From Spirosoma montaniterrae (GTDB lineage Bacteria; Bacteroidota; Bacteroidia; Cytophagales; Spirosomataceae), in the NCBI RefSeq assembly GCF_001988955.1, contig NZ_CP014263.1, forward strand, positions 5,206,501 through 5,270,500: a stretch of 64,000 bases of DNA. Reading direction: 5' to 3'. Under the pieces are notes generated by a model that saw only the letters and a list, made by a program, of their open reading frames with translations, searched no databases and had not been told where the DNA came from. Numbering within the stretch: position 1 is the first letter of the stretch; each line of letters opens with the position of its first letter. Positions 55,736 through 64,000 of the stretch are shown here, piece by piece. A program made the translations under genes and the position numbers.

Positions 55736-56377
55736 TCATCGTAGGTCAACGACTTCAACACCGGGATATTTCGCTTTGTCGAAGACGAAGAAGGCGTCGG
55801 GTATGTTAACGTTGGGCGTGAATTTGGTAATCGTATATGAGGTGCGTTTGCCGTCTTTGTTCAGAATGTCCCAGCTACGTACCGAACGGTCGGCTTTGTC
55901 AACGGCAATCTGGATGGTCGAGATTGGGCTTTTCGGGCGGTTTGGCTTCAGTTCAATAACTTCGAGCGTTCGCCCACCCTGTTTTTGCTCGCGCAGGAAT
56001 TTGTAGTCGAACCCTCGTTTGTAGATCGAGTAAATCTGCGTCGGGTTCAGGTCGCCTGCCGCGTTGTTATCATAATCCTGCACGTTTACTTCGTTCGACT
56101 CTTTGATGTACGTAGACATCGTTTTGCCATCGGTAAACACTTCCTGTCCGCCCAGCAGCAGCCGGAATTTCTCGTTCTTCACTGTCAAATCGCCTTTATA
56201 CGATTCTTTGACACCGCCCCCCGCGCTGGCGTAAGCGAATGTAGCCTGATATGATTTCAGGGCTTTGTATTTGGCACTCATCGCGTCCAGAATACTCTGT
56301 GCGCGTTTATCTTTCTGCGCCATTGCGGGCATCGACAGCACAACGGCCAGCCCAAGCATCCATGCAAATTTTCTCAT
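55736..56377 (-). CDS. lolA: Outer-membrane lipoprotein carrier protein LolA
   Basis: 213 residues from the ATG at 56377 (MRKFAWMLGLAVVLSMPAMAQ signal peptide); upstream codons are not signal-like. The mature part has the LolA fold: LDAMSAKYKALKSYQATFAY, then GKTMSTYIKESNEVNVQDY and IPDAFFVFDKAKYPGVEV. It shuttles lipoproteins across the periplasm. It lies downstream of ftsK on the same strand, as in many bacteria. Confidence 0.9.
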   Translation of the reverse strand: MRKFAWMLGLAVVLSMPAMAQKDKRAQSILDAMSAKYKALKSYQATFAYASAGGGVKESYKGDLTVKNEKFRLLLGGQEVFTDGKTMSTYIKESNEVNVQDYDNNAAGDLNPTQIYSIYKRGFDYKFLREQKQGGRTLEVIELKPNRPKSPISTIQIAVDKADRSVRSWDILNKDGKRTSYTITKFTPNVNIPDAFFVFDKAKYPGVEVVDLR

Positions 56378-56480
56378 TGTTATTAGAGTCGAAGTCACAA
56401 AATTGAGCAAACACAACGAGCTTACCCAATGATTAGTTGGTTGTTAGACGATACTATTGATGAAAAGTTTATTAGTCTGA

Positions 56481-59054
56481 TCACTCTCTCTTAAGCCGTT
56501 TCAGCATCTCCTCCAGTGTCTGCAAGTCAGTTACGAGTACGTCGCGGGCTTTACTGCCTTCAAAAGGGCCAACAATTTTAGCCGCTTCCAACTGATCGAC
56601 CAGCCGACCAGCCCGGTTGTAGCCGAGTTTAAGTTTACGCTGAATGAGCGAGGTACTGCCCTGCTGATGAATGACAATGAGCCGGGCGGCTTCGTCGAAC
56701 ATGGGGTCGCGGTTGTCGAGGTCCACGTCTTTATCATCGCCTTGTCCACCCTCATCGCCCACAAATTCGGGTAGTGCATAAGCGGCCTCATAGCCACGCT
56801 GATTACCTACGAAATCACAGAGTTCTTCAATTTCATTGGTATCGACAAAGGGGCACTGTAGCCGGATGATGTCAGAATTAGACGATAGCAGCATGTCGCC
56901 CATGCCCACTAACTGTTCGGCTCCGCCCGTGTCAAGGATGGTGCGCGAGTCAATTTTTGAGGTCACTTTAAAGGATAGTCGTGCGGGGAAGTTGGCTTTA
57001 ATCAAGCCCGTAATGACGTTGACCGAAGGCCGCTGCGTTGCCACTACGAGGTGAATGCCGATAGCTCGTGCCAACTGCGCCAATCGGGCAACAGGCTGCT
57101 CTACTTCTTTCCCAGCGGTCATCATCAGATCGGCCAACTCATCGATAATCAGCACGATATACGGCAGAAACCGGTGCCCTTTTTCGGGGTTTAGCCGCCG
57201 TTTCACAAACTTCGCGTTGTATTCTTTCAAATTGCGACAACCGGCATCTTTCAGCAGATTGTAGCGATTGTCCATCTCGATACACAACGAGTTGAGCGTA
57301 TTAACTACTTTCTTGGTATCGGTGATGATTGGCTCTTCAGAATCGGGCAGCTTGGCTAAGAAATGCCGTTCGAGTTTATTGAACAGCGTTAGTTCAACCT
57401 TCTTGGGGTCAACGAGCACTAACTTCAACTGCGACGGGTGTTTTTTATAAATCAGCGACGTCAGCAATACATTCAGACCTACCGACTTACCCTGCCCTGT
57501 GGCACCGGCCATGAGCAGGTGCGGCATTTTGGCGAGGTCGGCAATATAGATTTCGTTCGAGATGGTTTTGCCCAGCACCACCGGCAAATCGAACTTGCTG
57601 TTGCTAAACACCTCGCTGGTAATCATCGACCGCATCGATACCATCTCGCGGTTTTTATTGGGCACTTCAATGCCGATAGTACCCTGACCGGGCATCGGCG
57701 CGATAATCCGAATGCCCAAAGCCGACAAACTCAGCGCGATATCGTCTTCGAGGCTTTTGATTTTGGATATCCTGACACCTTTAGCCGGTACAATTTCGTA
57801 CAGCGTAACTGTTGGGCCGATGGATGCCTGAATGGAATCGATTTCAATACCGAAGTTCCTCAACGTATTTTCAATGCGTTCTTTGTTTGCCGTCAGTTCA
57901 TCGTCAGAGACCGAGCCTTTGCGGCTGTTCGGGTAGTCTGTCAGCAGATTGTTCGTTGGATATTGATACTGCGGCAGGTCGAGGGTAGGGTCATAAAGGC
58001 CGTGAATCGCAACCAGGTCGTCGTCTTCAAACGGGTCGGGTTCAAAGGCCGGCGTGGGCATTACATCCACTTCGCTATCAGGTTCGTCACTGATAGCATC
58101 GCGGTTTTTAACCGAGAACGCTACCCCTGATGATTGCGTTACCACGTCGGGTAGTGGTGTTTCTATGGGTTGATTACTTACCTGATTAGGTTGAATTTCG
58201 GTTGGTGTCTCTGCAATTGGCGTTGCGTATTTCTGAGGAGTCTGGTCAGCCGTTTCAGGAGCTTCATCGTTTTCGGGTTCATCAGTCTGTTCGCTCTCAT
58301 CGAACGTCTGAAACGTCGAATCGTCGGTATATCGGCGTTTGGTTGGTCGTTGTGCCGAAAAATCGGGCATTTTCAGGTTCCGAACGTCGAAGAAGTAAAC
58401 AACGAAGCTGAATAGCAGGAAGCCGATGAGTGCCAGATTGCCCCAGCCGAAGAGGCCGTAGAGAGCCACGTTGGTTTCGTAACCAATACCCCCGCACCAG
58501 ACACTGGCCGTTTCGGCAGAATCAGTTGTCAGTACAACGTAGCCCAGAACCAGACTGCACCAGACAGCCGCAAACAATAGCCCTGCCGTTGTGCGCTGCA
58601 ACGGCAGCAACTCGCGCCTGAAGGTGAGCTTTGCCCCCGCCAGAAATACGATTACCGGTAAAGCCAGCGCACCCACGCCAAACCACCGGAACACAAACAC
58701 GTGCGCCACCGCTGCACCAGCCAGGCCCAGCCAGTTTCGCGTTTCTGTCGCCGACTCTGCCAGCGACTGTCCCATGCCCGCGTCGACCGTGCTTTGGTCG
58801 GCGTTGCCGTTAATCAAATAAGAAACAAATGCCACCAGCAACCCAACGGCCAACACCATCAGCAACACGCCCAATGTGAGCGTGAAACGCTGATCGGTAA
58901 ACCAGCGGTCGAGAGCCGCTCCCCAGTTGAACGACGGCAGCCGCGACCCATTAACCGAAGCTTTGTCGCGCATCATGCGGGGTTGGCGGGGTTCAGTACG
59001 TTCGGTGTTTCGTCGGATAGTGTTTGGGCGAGGTGGTGTAGTTGGTTGAGCCAT
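56481..59054 (-). CDS. ftsK: DNA translocase FtsK/SpoIIIE
   Basis: 857 residues. Four or five membrane helices lie in the first 230 residues. A Pro/Glu/Asp-rich linker spans about 240-400. The motor domain has Walker A GATGQGKS (517-524) and Walker B LIIDELADLM. The gamma winged helix at the C-terminus (DEAARLIVIHQQGSTSLIQRK, then YNRAGRLVDQLEAAKIVG) reads the chromosome-orienting sequence. It segregates chromosome ends at division. The length and all parts are complete. Confidence 0.95.
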   Translation of the reverse strand: MAQPTTPPRPNTIRRNTERTEPRQPRMMRDKASVNGSRLPSFNWGAALDRWFTDQRFTLTLGVLLMVLAVGLLVAFVSYLINGNADQSTVDAGMGQSLAESATETRNWLGLAGAAVAHVFVFRWFGVGALALPVIVFLAGAKLTFRRELLPLQRTTAGLLFAAVWCSLVLGYVVLTTDSAETASVWCGGIGYETNVALYGLFGWGNLALIGFLLFSFVVYFFDVRNLKMPDFSAQRPTKRRYTDDSTFQTFDESEQTDEPENDEAPETADQTPQKYATPIAETPTEIQPNQVSNQPIETPLPDVVTQSSGVAFSVKNRDAISDEPDSEVDVMPTPAFEPDPFEDDDLVAIHGLYDPTLDLPQYQYPTNNLLTDYPNSRKGSVSDDELTANKERIENTLRNFGIEIDSIQASIGPTVTLYEIVPAKGVRISKIKSLEDDIALSLSALGIRIIAPMPGQGTIGIEVPNKNREMVSMRSMITSEVFSNSKFDLPVVLGKTISNEIYIADLAKMPHLLMAGATGQGKSVGLNVLLTSLIYKKHPSQLKLVLVDPKKVELTLFNKLERHFLAKLPDSEEPIITDTKKVVNTLNSLCIEMDNRYNLLKDAGCRNLKEYNAKFVKRRLNPEKGHRFLPYIVLIIDELADLMMTAGKEVEQPVARLAQLARAIGIHLVVATQRPSVNVITGLIKANFPARLSFKVTSKIDSRTILDTGGAEQLVGMGDMLLSSNSDIIRLQCPFVDTNEIEELCDFVGNQRGYEAAYALPEFVGDEGGQGDDKDVDLDNRDPMFDEAARLIVIHQQGSTSLIQRKLKLGYNRAGRLVDQLEAAKIVGPFEGSKARDVLVTDLQTLEEMLKRLKRE

Positions 59055-59140
59055 GCGATTGAGTAGGGCGGTAGCAGAAGTAAATTTCGCCCTTTTAACG
59101 AAAAACCATGCAGAATAGCGCAGAAAATATAGGCATCGGG

Positions 59141-60196
59141 CTAAAGTATTCCCTGGCAGATTTTCTTCGCCAGCCCCGGCCCTTCATAAATGAAGCTGGT
59201 ATAGACCTGTACCAGCGAAGCTCCGGCCTGTAGTTTCTCCTGTGCATCTGCCGCCGACGCAATACCCCCGACGCCGATGATCGGAAACGCTCCTCCTGAT
59301 TTAGTATGCAGATAGCGGATCACTTCCGTAGCCCGTTCGCGCAGCGGCTGCCCACTAACGCCACCCGCACCCATCTGCTCAACTATGGCAGCATCGGTCA
59401 GCAGGTTAGCGCGGCTGACAGTGGTGTTGGTGGCAATGACACCCGCGATGCCCGTTTCGGAAACGATGGCAATGATGTCGTCTAACTGCCCGTTGGTAAG
59501 ATCGGGGGCAATTTTAAGCAGGATCGGCTTCGGTGCAGCATAGAGCCGATTCTCGGCCTGGAGAGCCGTAAGCAGGTTCGTGAGTGGTTCGCGTTCCTGT
59601 AAATCGCGCAGACCGGGCGTATTGGGCGAACTGACGTTGACCACGAAGTAATCGACTACATCAAACAATTCCCGAAAACTTGCCAGATAATCGCTCAGGG
59701 CCTGCTCATTAGGCGTATCCTTATTTTTGCCGATGTTGCCGCCTACAATTACACGTCGACCGCCATCAGGTTGACCTACCCGGTTACGGCCAACGTTGCG
59801 TAGCCGCTCCACTGCCGGACCAACGCCTTTGTTGTTGAACCCCATCCGATTAATCAGTCCTGCGTCGGCTTTCAGGCGAAACAGACGTGGGCGCGGGTTG
59901 CCCGGCTGCGGGCGGGGCGTTACGGTGCCTATTTCTACAAAGCCAAAACCCAGGTCGCTTAACTCGCTGACCAGCTCCGCATTTTTATCGAACCCAGCCG
60001 CCATCCCCACCGGATTTGGAAACGTTAGCCCAAACACCGTGCGTTCCAGTCGTTTATCTTCCAGCACGTATAGCTTACGGCAGATGGCCGACACGCCCGG
60101 TATCGCCAGCGCGAATTTCAGCAGCGATGTTACGGTATGGTGAATCGTTTCGGCGTCGAACCGAAACAGAATCGGAAGAAGAATGCGTTTGTACAT
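59141..60196 (-). CDS. pyrD: Dihydroorotate dehydrogenase (quinone)
   Basis: 351 residues from the ATG at 60196 ([20 protein letters not shown], the class 2 membrane-associating helix). It has [38 protein letters not shown] (catalytic serine) and [33 protein letters not shown], all family hallmarks. It oxidises dihydroorotate with quinone in pyrimidine synthesis. A second ATG at 60211 adds five residues. It is followed by cysM on the same strand. Confidence 0.94.
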   Translation of the reverse strand: MYKRILLPILFRFDAETIHHTVTSLLKFALAIPGVSAICRKLYVLEDKRLERTVFGLTFPNPVGMAAGFDKNAELVSELSDLGFGFVEIGTVTPRPQPGNPRPRLFRLKADAGLINRMGFNNKGVGPAVERLRNVGRNRVGQPDGGRRVIVGGNIGKNKDTPNEQALSDYLASFRELFDVVDYFVVNVSSPNTPGLRDLQEREPLTNLLTALQAENRLYAAPKPILLKIAPDLTNGQLDDIIAIVSETGIAGVIATNTTVSRANLLTDAAIVEQMGAGGVSGQPLRERATEVIRYLHTKSGGAFPIIGVGGIASAADAQEKLQAGASLVQVYTSFIYEGPGLAKKICQGIL

Positions 60197-60253
60197 ACTT
60201 TGTAAAACCAAACCGGCAAAGATACAACACGAACTCAGCGGGGCGACTGCATA

Positions 60254-61135
60254 TTACCCAAACAACCCCGACGACAGGTAGCGGTCGCCCCGGTCGCAGA
60301 TGATGCAAACGATAACGCCCGACTCAAGCTCTTCAGCCAATTTCAGAGCCGACCATACGCTGCCCCCACTGCTCATGCCTGCAAAAATACCTTCGACATT
60401 GGCTAATTGCCGCGTTGTTTCAACAGCATCGGCTTCCGATACCTCAATGATTCGATCAACGCGCTGGGCATCATAGATTTTGGGCAGGTACTCAGTCGGC
60501 CATTTGCGAATGCCGGGAATAGACGACCCGTCGGTAGGCTGGCACCCCACAATCTGGACGGTGGAATTTTGTTCTTTCAGGAAACGCGATGTACCCATAA
60601 TAGTGCCCGTTGTGCCCATCGACGACACGAAATGCGTAATCTGCCCGGCGGTATCGCGCCAGATTTCGGGGCCGGTGGTCCGGTAGTGGGCCAGATAATT
60701 GTCGGGGTTAGCAAACTGATTCAGCATCAGGTAGCCACCTTGCTGCACCTGAGCCTCGGCATAATCGCGGGCCGCTTCGATGGTTTCGCTCAGGATAACT
60801 TTTGCGCCAAACGCTTCCATGGTCAGTACGCGTTCGCGGGTCGAGTTAGCAGGCATAACCAGTTCAATGTCGATACTATAAAGCCGGGCAATCATAGCAA
60901 GGGCAATGCCTGTATTACCGCTCGTAGCTTCAATGAGCTTCATACCCGGTTTCAGATCGCCCCGCAACAAAGCTCCCTCAATCATACTGGAAGCCGCCCG
61001 GTCTTTCACGCTGCCGCCGGGGTTGTTGCCTTCTAATTTGCCGTAAATTTTAACGTTCGGATTGATTCGATTGGCACCCATCCGGTTAATTTCAACCAAG
61101 GGCGTATTACCAACTAAATCGAGCAAAGTAGCCAT
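60254..61135 (-). CDS. cysM: Cysteine synthase B
   Basis: 293 residues. The PLP lysine is in NNPGGSVKDRAA, and TSGNTGIALAMIA and GTTGTIMGTSRFLKEQN follow. The short length and the RKWPTEYLPKIYD segment favour CysM over CysK. It makes cysteine from O-acetylserine and sulphide or thiosulphate. It is upstream of pyrD, with no functional link between them. Confidence 0.92.
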   Translation of the reverse strand: MATLLDLVGNTPLVEINRMGANRINPNVKIYGKLEGNNPGGSVKDRAASSMIEGALLRGDLKPGMKLIEATSGNTGIALAMIARLYSIDIELVMPANSTRERVLTMEAFGAKVILSETIEAARDYAEAQVQQGGYLMLNQFANPDNYLAHYRTTGPEIWRDTAGQITHFVSSMGTTGTIMGTSRFLKEQNSTVQIVGCQPTDGSSIPGIRKWPTEYLPKIYDAQRVDRIIEVSEADAVETTRQLANVEGIFAGMSSGGSVWSALKLAEELESGVIVCIICDRGDRYLSSGLFG

Positions 61136-61269
61136 GAAATAATAAGTAAGGTATGCGTATTTGTGTCAAGCCGAATCACGTCTGATTAGTTCGACCGAAC
61201 CCCCGAACCAGTTCTCAACAATAGTTTCATTAAACTTTTACTCTCTTTAATTGCTTGATACTGAATTTT

Positions 61270-61288
61270 TTGTAAACTTGCTTTACAA
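61270..61288. promoter_or_regulatory. Small inverted repeat upstream of the LytTR gene
   Basis: TTGTAAA (61270-61276) and TTTACAA (61282-61288) form a perfect 7-base dyad with a 5-base centre, 80 bases before the LytTR start. It could be an operator for autoregulation, although LytTR proteins usually bind direct repeats. Confidence 0.3.
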
Positions 61289-61367
61289 ATGCGTAGTGTG
61301 CGGCAATTCCTTTAATGGGTCAGTTACACATCGGCATTTTGTTATTCACACCATAAAATCACATACA

Positions 61368-61793
61368 ATGAAAGCAGCTGTTTTAACCAAACCGTTGACG
61401 AACGCGCATGTCAAGCAAATTGCGGGTCAATTCGACATGTCTGATCTCACACTTCCTTTCTGGGGATACCGCAAAAAAATGCCCATGCACCGCATTGTAC
61501 GGCTCGAAGGCGAGGGCAACTACACCGTGTTTCATTTTGATGACGGCACCCAATTGATGGTTTCGCTGACGCTGAAGAAGATGCAAAGCCGGTTGCCTTC
61601 GAATGTGTTCGTGCGTCCGCACAAGAAAAACATCATCAATCTGCTGTATCTGGAAGGCATTCATCCCGACCGGCAGCAGTTGAGCGTGAGCCTTGTCAAC
61701 GGCGACCGCGTTGAAGTCTCGCGCCGAAAAGCCAGCAACTTTATCAGGCAGGTGAAAGGGTTTCAGCAGGAATTACAAGCGATAGAAGCCTAA
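61368..61793 (+). CDS. LytTR-domain DNA-binding protein
   Basis: 141 residues from the ATG at 61368. A TTG at 61251 would add 39 residues with no family character. The body is the LytTR domain (RIVRLEGEGNYTVFHFDDGTQLMVSLTLKKMQSRLP, then FVRPHKKNIINLLYLEGI and NGDRVEVSRRKASNF). It lacks a receiver domain, so it is either a constitutive regulator or depends on an unlinked kinase. A strong hairpin follows. Confidence 0.9.
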   Translation: MKAAVLTKPLTNAHVKQIAGQFDMSDLTLPFWGYRKKMPMHRIVRLEGEGNYTVFHFDDGTQLMVSLTLKKMQSRLPSNVFVRPHKKNIINLLYLEGIHPDRQQLSVSLVNGDRVEVSRRKASNFIRQVKGFQQELQAIEA

Positions 61794-61797
61794 AAAT

Positions 61798-61850
61798 CAG
61801 CAAGGCATAATCGGTTGATAGCTTAACTACCAACCGATTATGCCTTGCTG
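61798..61850. terminator. Bidirectional terminator between LytTR and acyl-CoA ligase genes
   Basis: Perfect 20-base arms at 61798-61817 and 61831-61850, core CAAGGCATAATCGG, enclose a 13-base loop. It lies between convergent genes. No long T run follows on either side, so part of its effect may be by RNA structure. Confidence 0.8.
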
Positions 61851-61858
61851 GCAACGAT

Positions 61859-63559
61859 TTACTTTATTTTTGCTAATTCTTCGTCCCGCAGCGGCTTCCG
61901 CAGGATTTTACCAACATTCGATTTGGGTAGTTCAGTCCGAAACTCAATGTATCTGGGTACTTTGTAGGCTGTGAGGTTTTCGCGGCAGAACGCCTTGATT
62001 GTGTCAACGGTCAATTCCGGGTCTTTTTTCACGACGAAGACTTTCACGGCTTCGTTCGATTTTGCGTCGGGTACGCCAATACAGGCCGCTTCCAGAACGC
62101 CGGGACACTGGGCTACAACGTCTTCGATCTCGTTCGGGTATACGTTGAAGCCCGATACTAAAATCATGTCTTTCTTGCGATCAACGATTTTGAAAAAACC
62201 GTCTTCATTCATCACGCCCACATCACCGGTTTTAAACCACCCATCGATCATGCACTTTTCCGTTTCGTCGGGACGGTTATAGTAGCCGCCAAATACCTGC
62301 GGGCCACGCGCCACAATCTCACCCGGCTCGCCAATGGCTGCGTCAGTGCCGTCTTCACGGATAATTTTCATGTCGGTGCTGGGCCAGGGAATACCGATAG
62401 TTCCCACTCGCACCGATCCGTCGACGGGATTGGAACACAGCACGGGCGACGTTTCGGTCAGGCCGTAGCCTTCGCAGGGGGTGTTGCCGGTCAGTTTTGC
62501 CCAACGCTCGGCCACGGTAGTTTGCAAAGCCATACCGCCCGCCGACGTTACACTCAGATAGCTCCAGTCGACCTCGGTGATGCGCGGGTGGTTCAACAGG
62601 CCATTGTAGAGCGTATTGACGCCCGTAAAAGCCGTTACCTTATATTTTTTCAGATCATCAATAAACGCATTCAGGTCGCGCGGGTTTGTAATGAGCAGGT
62701 TCATAGCTCCACTCTTCAAAGCGGCTAATGCGTTGGTTGTCAGTGCGTATACGTGATATAGCGGCAACGCAGCCACAATAACGCCTTCGCCATCTGATAC
62801 ATTACCCGGACTCATCCAGACATGCTGGCATTCAACGTTTGAAATGATATTGCGGTGGCTTAGTACGGCCCCTTTCGATACGCCCGTTGTGCCGCCGGTG
62901 TATTGCACAAACGCCATATCCGTATTCTTGATGTCGACGGGGCGGAACGGTTGTCGGATGCCCCGGTTCAGCGCATCGCCAAACGAAATAGCGTTCGGCA
63001 GTTTATAAGCAGGAACCAGTTTCTTAACGTACTTGACAACAGCGTTTACAAGCAGTTTTTTCGGGAATCCCAGTAAATCGCCTAACTCTGTGATGACCAC
63101 ATGCTTAATATCGGTTCTGTCCAGAATTTTTTCCAGATTCCCGGCAAAGTTTGCCAGAATAACTATGGCCTTCGCCCCCGAATCTTTGAACTGATGCTGC
63201 ATTTCGCGAGGGGTATAAAGCGGGTTGGTATTTACCACCGCCAGCCCGGCCCGCAACGCACCGAACATCGCCACTGGGTATTGCAGCGTATTTGGCATTT
63301 GAATGGCAATACGATCCCCTTTTTGCAGTTTCAAGTCGTTCTGCAAAAACGATGCGAATTGCTGCGACAGTTTATCTAACTCGCTGAACGTGATATGCTT
63401 ACCCATGCAGGCATAGGCAGGGCGGTCGGCGAAACGCTGAAAGCCTTCTTCCATCAGAGCTGCCAGCGAGGGATACGCATCGGGGTTTATTTCGTGAGGT
63501 ACGCCTTTGGGGTAAAAGCGTCGCCAGGGATAAGTCAAGTTAGTTTGCTGGGTCTCCAT
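61859..63559 (-). CDS. fadD: Long-chain fatty acid-CoA ligase (AMP-forming)
   Basis: 566 residues of the ANL superfamily. The P-loop is FVQYTGGTTGVSKGAVLSH, then EGYGLTETSPVLCSNP, the motif GWFKTGDVGVMNEDGF, and a C-terminal lysine region ELPKSNVGKILRKPL. It activates fatty acids via acyl-AMP. The ATG at 63559 fits. The 270 bases upstream may hold its promoter (TATTTTTG at 63585-63592 on the reverse strand). Confidence 0.9.
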   Translation of the reverse strand: METQQTNLTYPWRRFYPKGVPHEINPDAYPSLAALMEEGFQRFADRPAYACMGKHITFSELDKLSQQFASFLQNDLKLQKGDRIAIQMPNTLQYPVAMFGALRAGLAVVNTNPLYTPREMQHQFKDSGAKAIVILANFAGNLEKILDRTDIKHVVITELGDLLGFPKKLLVNAVVKYVKKLVPAYKLPNAISFGDALNRGIRQPFRPVDIKNTDMAFVQYTGGTTGVSKGAVLSHRNIISNVECQHVWMSPGNVSDGEGVIVAALPLYHVYALTTNALAALKSGAMNLLITNPRDLNAFIDDLKKYKVTAFTGVNTLYNGLLNHPRITEVDWSYLSVTSAGGMALQTTVAERWAKLTGNTPCEGYGLTETSPVLCSNPVDGSVRVGTIGIPWPSTDMKIIREDGTDAAIGEPGEIVARGPQVFGGYYNRPDETEKCMIDGWFKTGDVGVMNEDGFFKIVDRKKDMILVSGFNVYPNEIEDVVAQCPGVLEAACIGVPDAKSNEAVKVFVVKKDPELTVDTIKAFCRENLTAYKVPRYIEFRTELPKSNVGKILRKPLRDEELAKIK

Positions 63560-63769
63560 GTGGTGGCTATTGTAGGTTTTTTAGCAAAAATAAAACAAAA
63601 GCCGGAAAGGTTTGTTCGGCCAGTGCGAATAAAGACCTGACGAGAGGTAGAAATTCACCTTTTAATTAGTACCTGTGTATAAATTACTAACGTAGTCAGG
63701 ATAGTTTATCAGTAGCAGGCAAATAAGTAGAAACCATACTATATATTGTCAAAGTGTGACAAATAAAAA

Positions 63770-63818
63770 AGGCTAATCCATTCATTACGAGCGTTTTTGC
63801 TCTGAAACGGATTAGCCT
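63770..63818 (-). terminator. Terminator of tRNA-Thr
   Basis: AGGCTAATCC (63770-63779) pairs perfectly with GGATTAGCCT (63809-63818), with an inner GAGC-GTTTTT-GCTC hairpin. Read on the reverse strand it is followed by a T run (A6 on the plus strand at 63764-63770), a typical Rho-independent terminator for the tRNA. Confidence 0.75.
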
Positions 63819-63832
63819 GAATTCAAACGTTG

Positions 63833-63905
<73 letters not shown>

Positions 63906-63941
63906 TTTTAGCTGATTGCGGGTGCAAATATAGGCGTGTAT

Positions 63942-63966
63942 CTGTAGAGACGCAACCCTTTGCGTC
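63942..63966. repeat. GAGACGCAA-family repeat, copy 3 (window edge)
   Basis: GTAGAGACGCAACCCTTTGC is the same word as at 28024-28048, and GCGTCTC words continue to 63995. It probably forms a palindrome with sequence beyond the window end, upstream of the tRNA gene. Confidence 0.8.
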
Positions 63967-64000
63967 TCTTTTTTTGTCTGGTTTGCGTCTCATTTTTTGC

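Noticed and set aside
57438..58130. 230-codon open frame antisense to ftsK
   Set aside because: It is a shadow of the FtsK linker and motor coding region, with no recognisable protein features.

Overview
The window looks like chromosomal DNA of a Cytophagales bacterium (Bacteroidota), most like the Spirosoma/Fibrella/Rudanella group. Pointers are a PorZ-type type IX secretion protein, TonB-dependent and DUF5916 outer-membrane proteins, a bacillithiol-system YtxJ, a Wzi-like capsule protein, ECF sigma/anti-sigma genes, and several promoters of the Bacteroidota type (TTG or TTTG, about 20 bases, TAnnTTTG). No phage, plasmid or rRNA is seen. The genes are mostly housekeeping and cell-envelope genes in short operons.

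Layout: 0-6.4 kb, a truncated haem-binding dehydrogenase-like protein and a SWIM/SNF2 helicase. 6.4-9.8 kb, DUF433 protein, AAA/DUF4143 ATPase, ABC exporter. 10-14.2 kb, fusA, a complete IS4-family element, a decayed toxin-antitoxin pair. 14.4-25.4 kb, TonB receptor, nucleoside hydrolase, MTR-kinase-like protein, PorZ, tdk, a HhH outer-membrane protein. 25.4-28 kb, a small accessory cluster: polyvalent-kinase-like protein, OLD/AAA_21-type ATPase and a TOPRIM-like partner. 28-36 kb, sigma/anti-sigma operon, cystathionine beta-synthase, Uma2 protein, rsgA, waaA, ytxJ, folB. 36-43 kb, DivIVA protein, WD40 protein, PPTase, SirB1-like protein and sugar-nucleotide genes galE-rfbB-rfbA. 43.4-47.7 kb, two unknown proteins, a histidine kinase/response regulator pair and a DASH cryptochrome. 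47.8-64 kb, LemA-TPM-TPM operon, DUF5916 protein, gmhA, wzi-like, upp, lolA, ftsK, pyrD, cysM, a LytTR regulator, an acyl-CoA ligase and tRNA-Thr.

Envelope synthesis runs through the window: waaA and gmhA for LPS core, galE/rfbB/rfbA for nucleotide sugars, Wzi and PorZ for surface polysaccharide and type IX cargo, LolA for lipoproteins. Pyrimidine salvage and synthesis (tdk, upp, pyrD) and sulphur amino-acid genes (cystathionine beta-synthase, cysM) are scattered rather than clustered.

The most unusual signal is not a gene. Many gene boundaries carry long palindromes whose arms are built from short repeated words. At least four word families recur within 64 kb. Arms supply stop codons, C-termini and part of a signal peptide, and one palindrome sits as an exact 26-codon in-frame insert inside waaA. 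Separately, four genes are split by single-base shifts, most of them assignable to homopolymers, so either several genes are decaying or the assembly has homopolymer errors.
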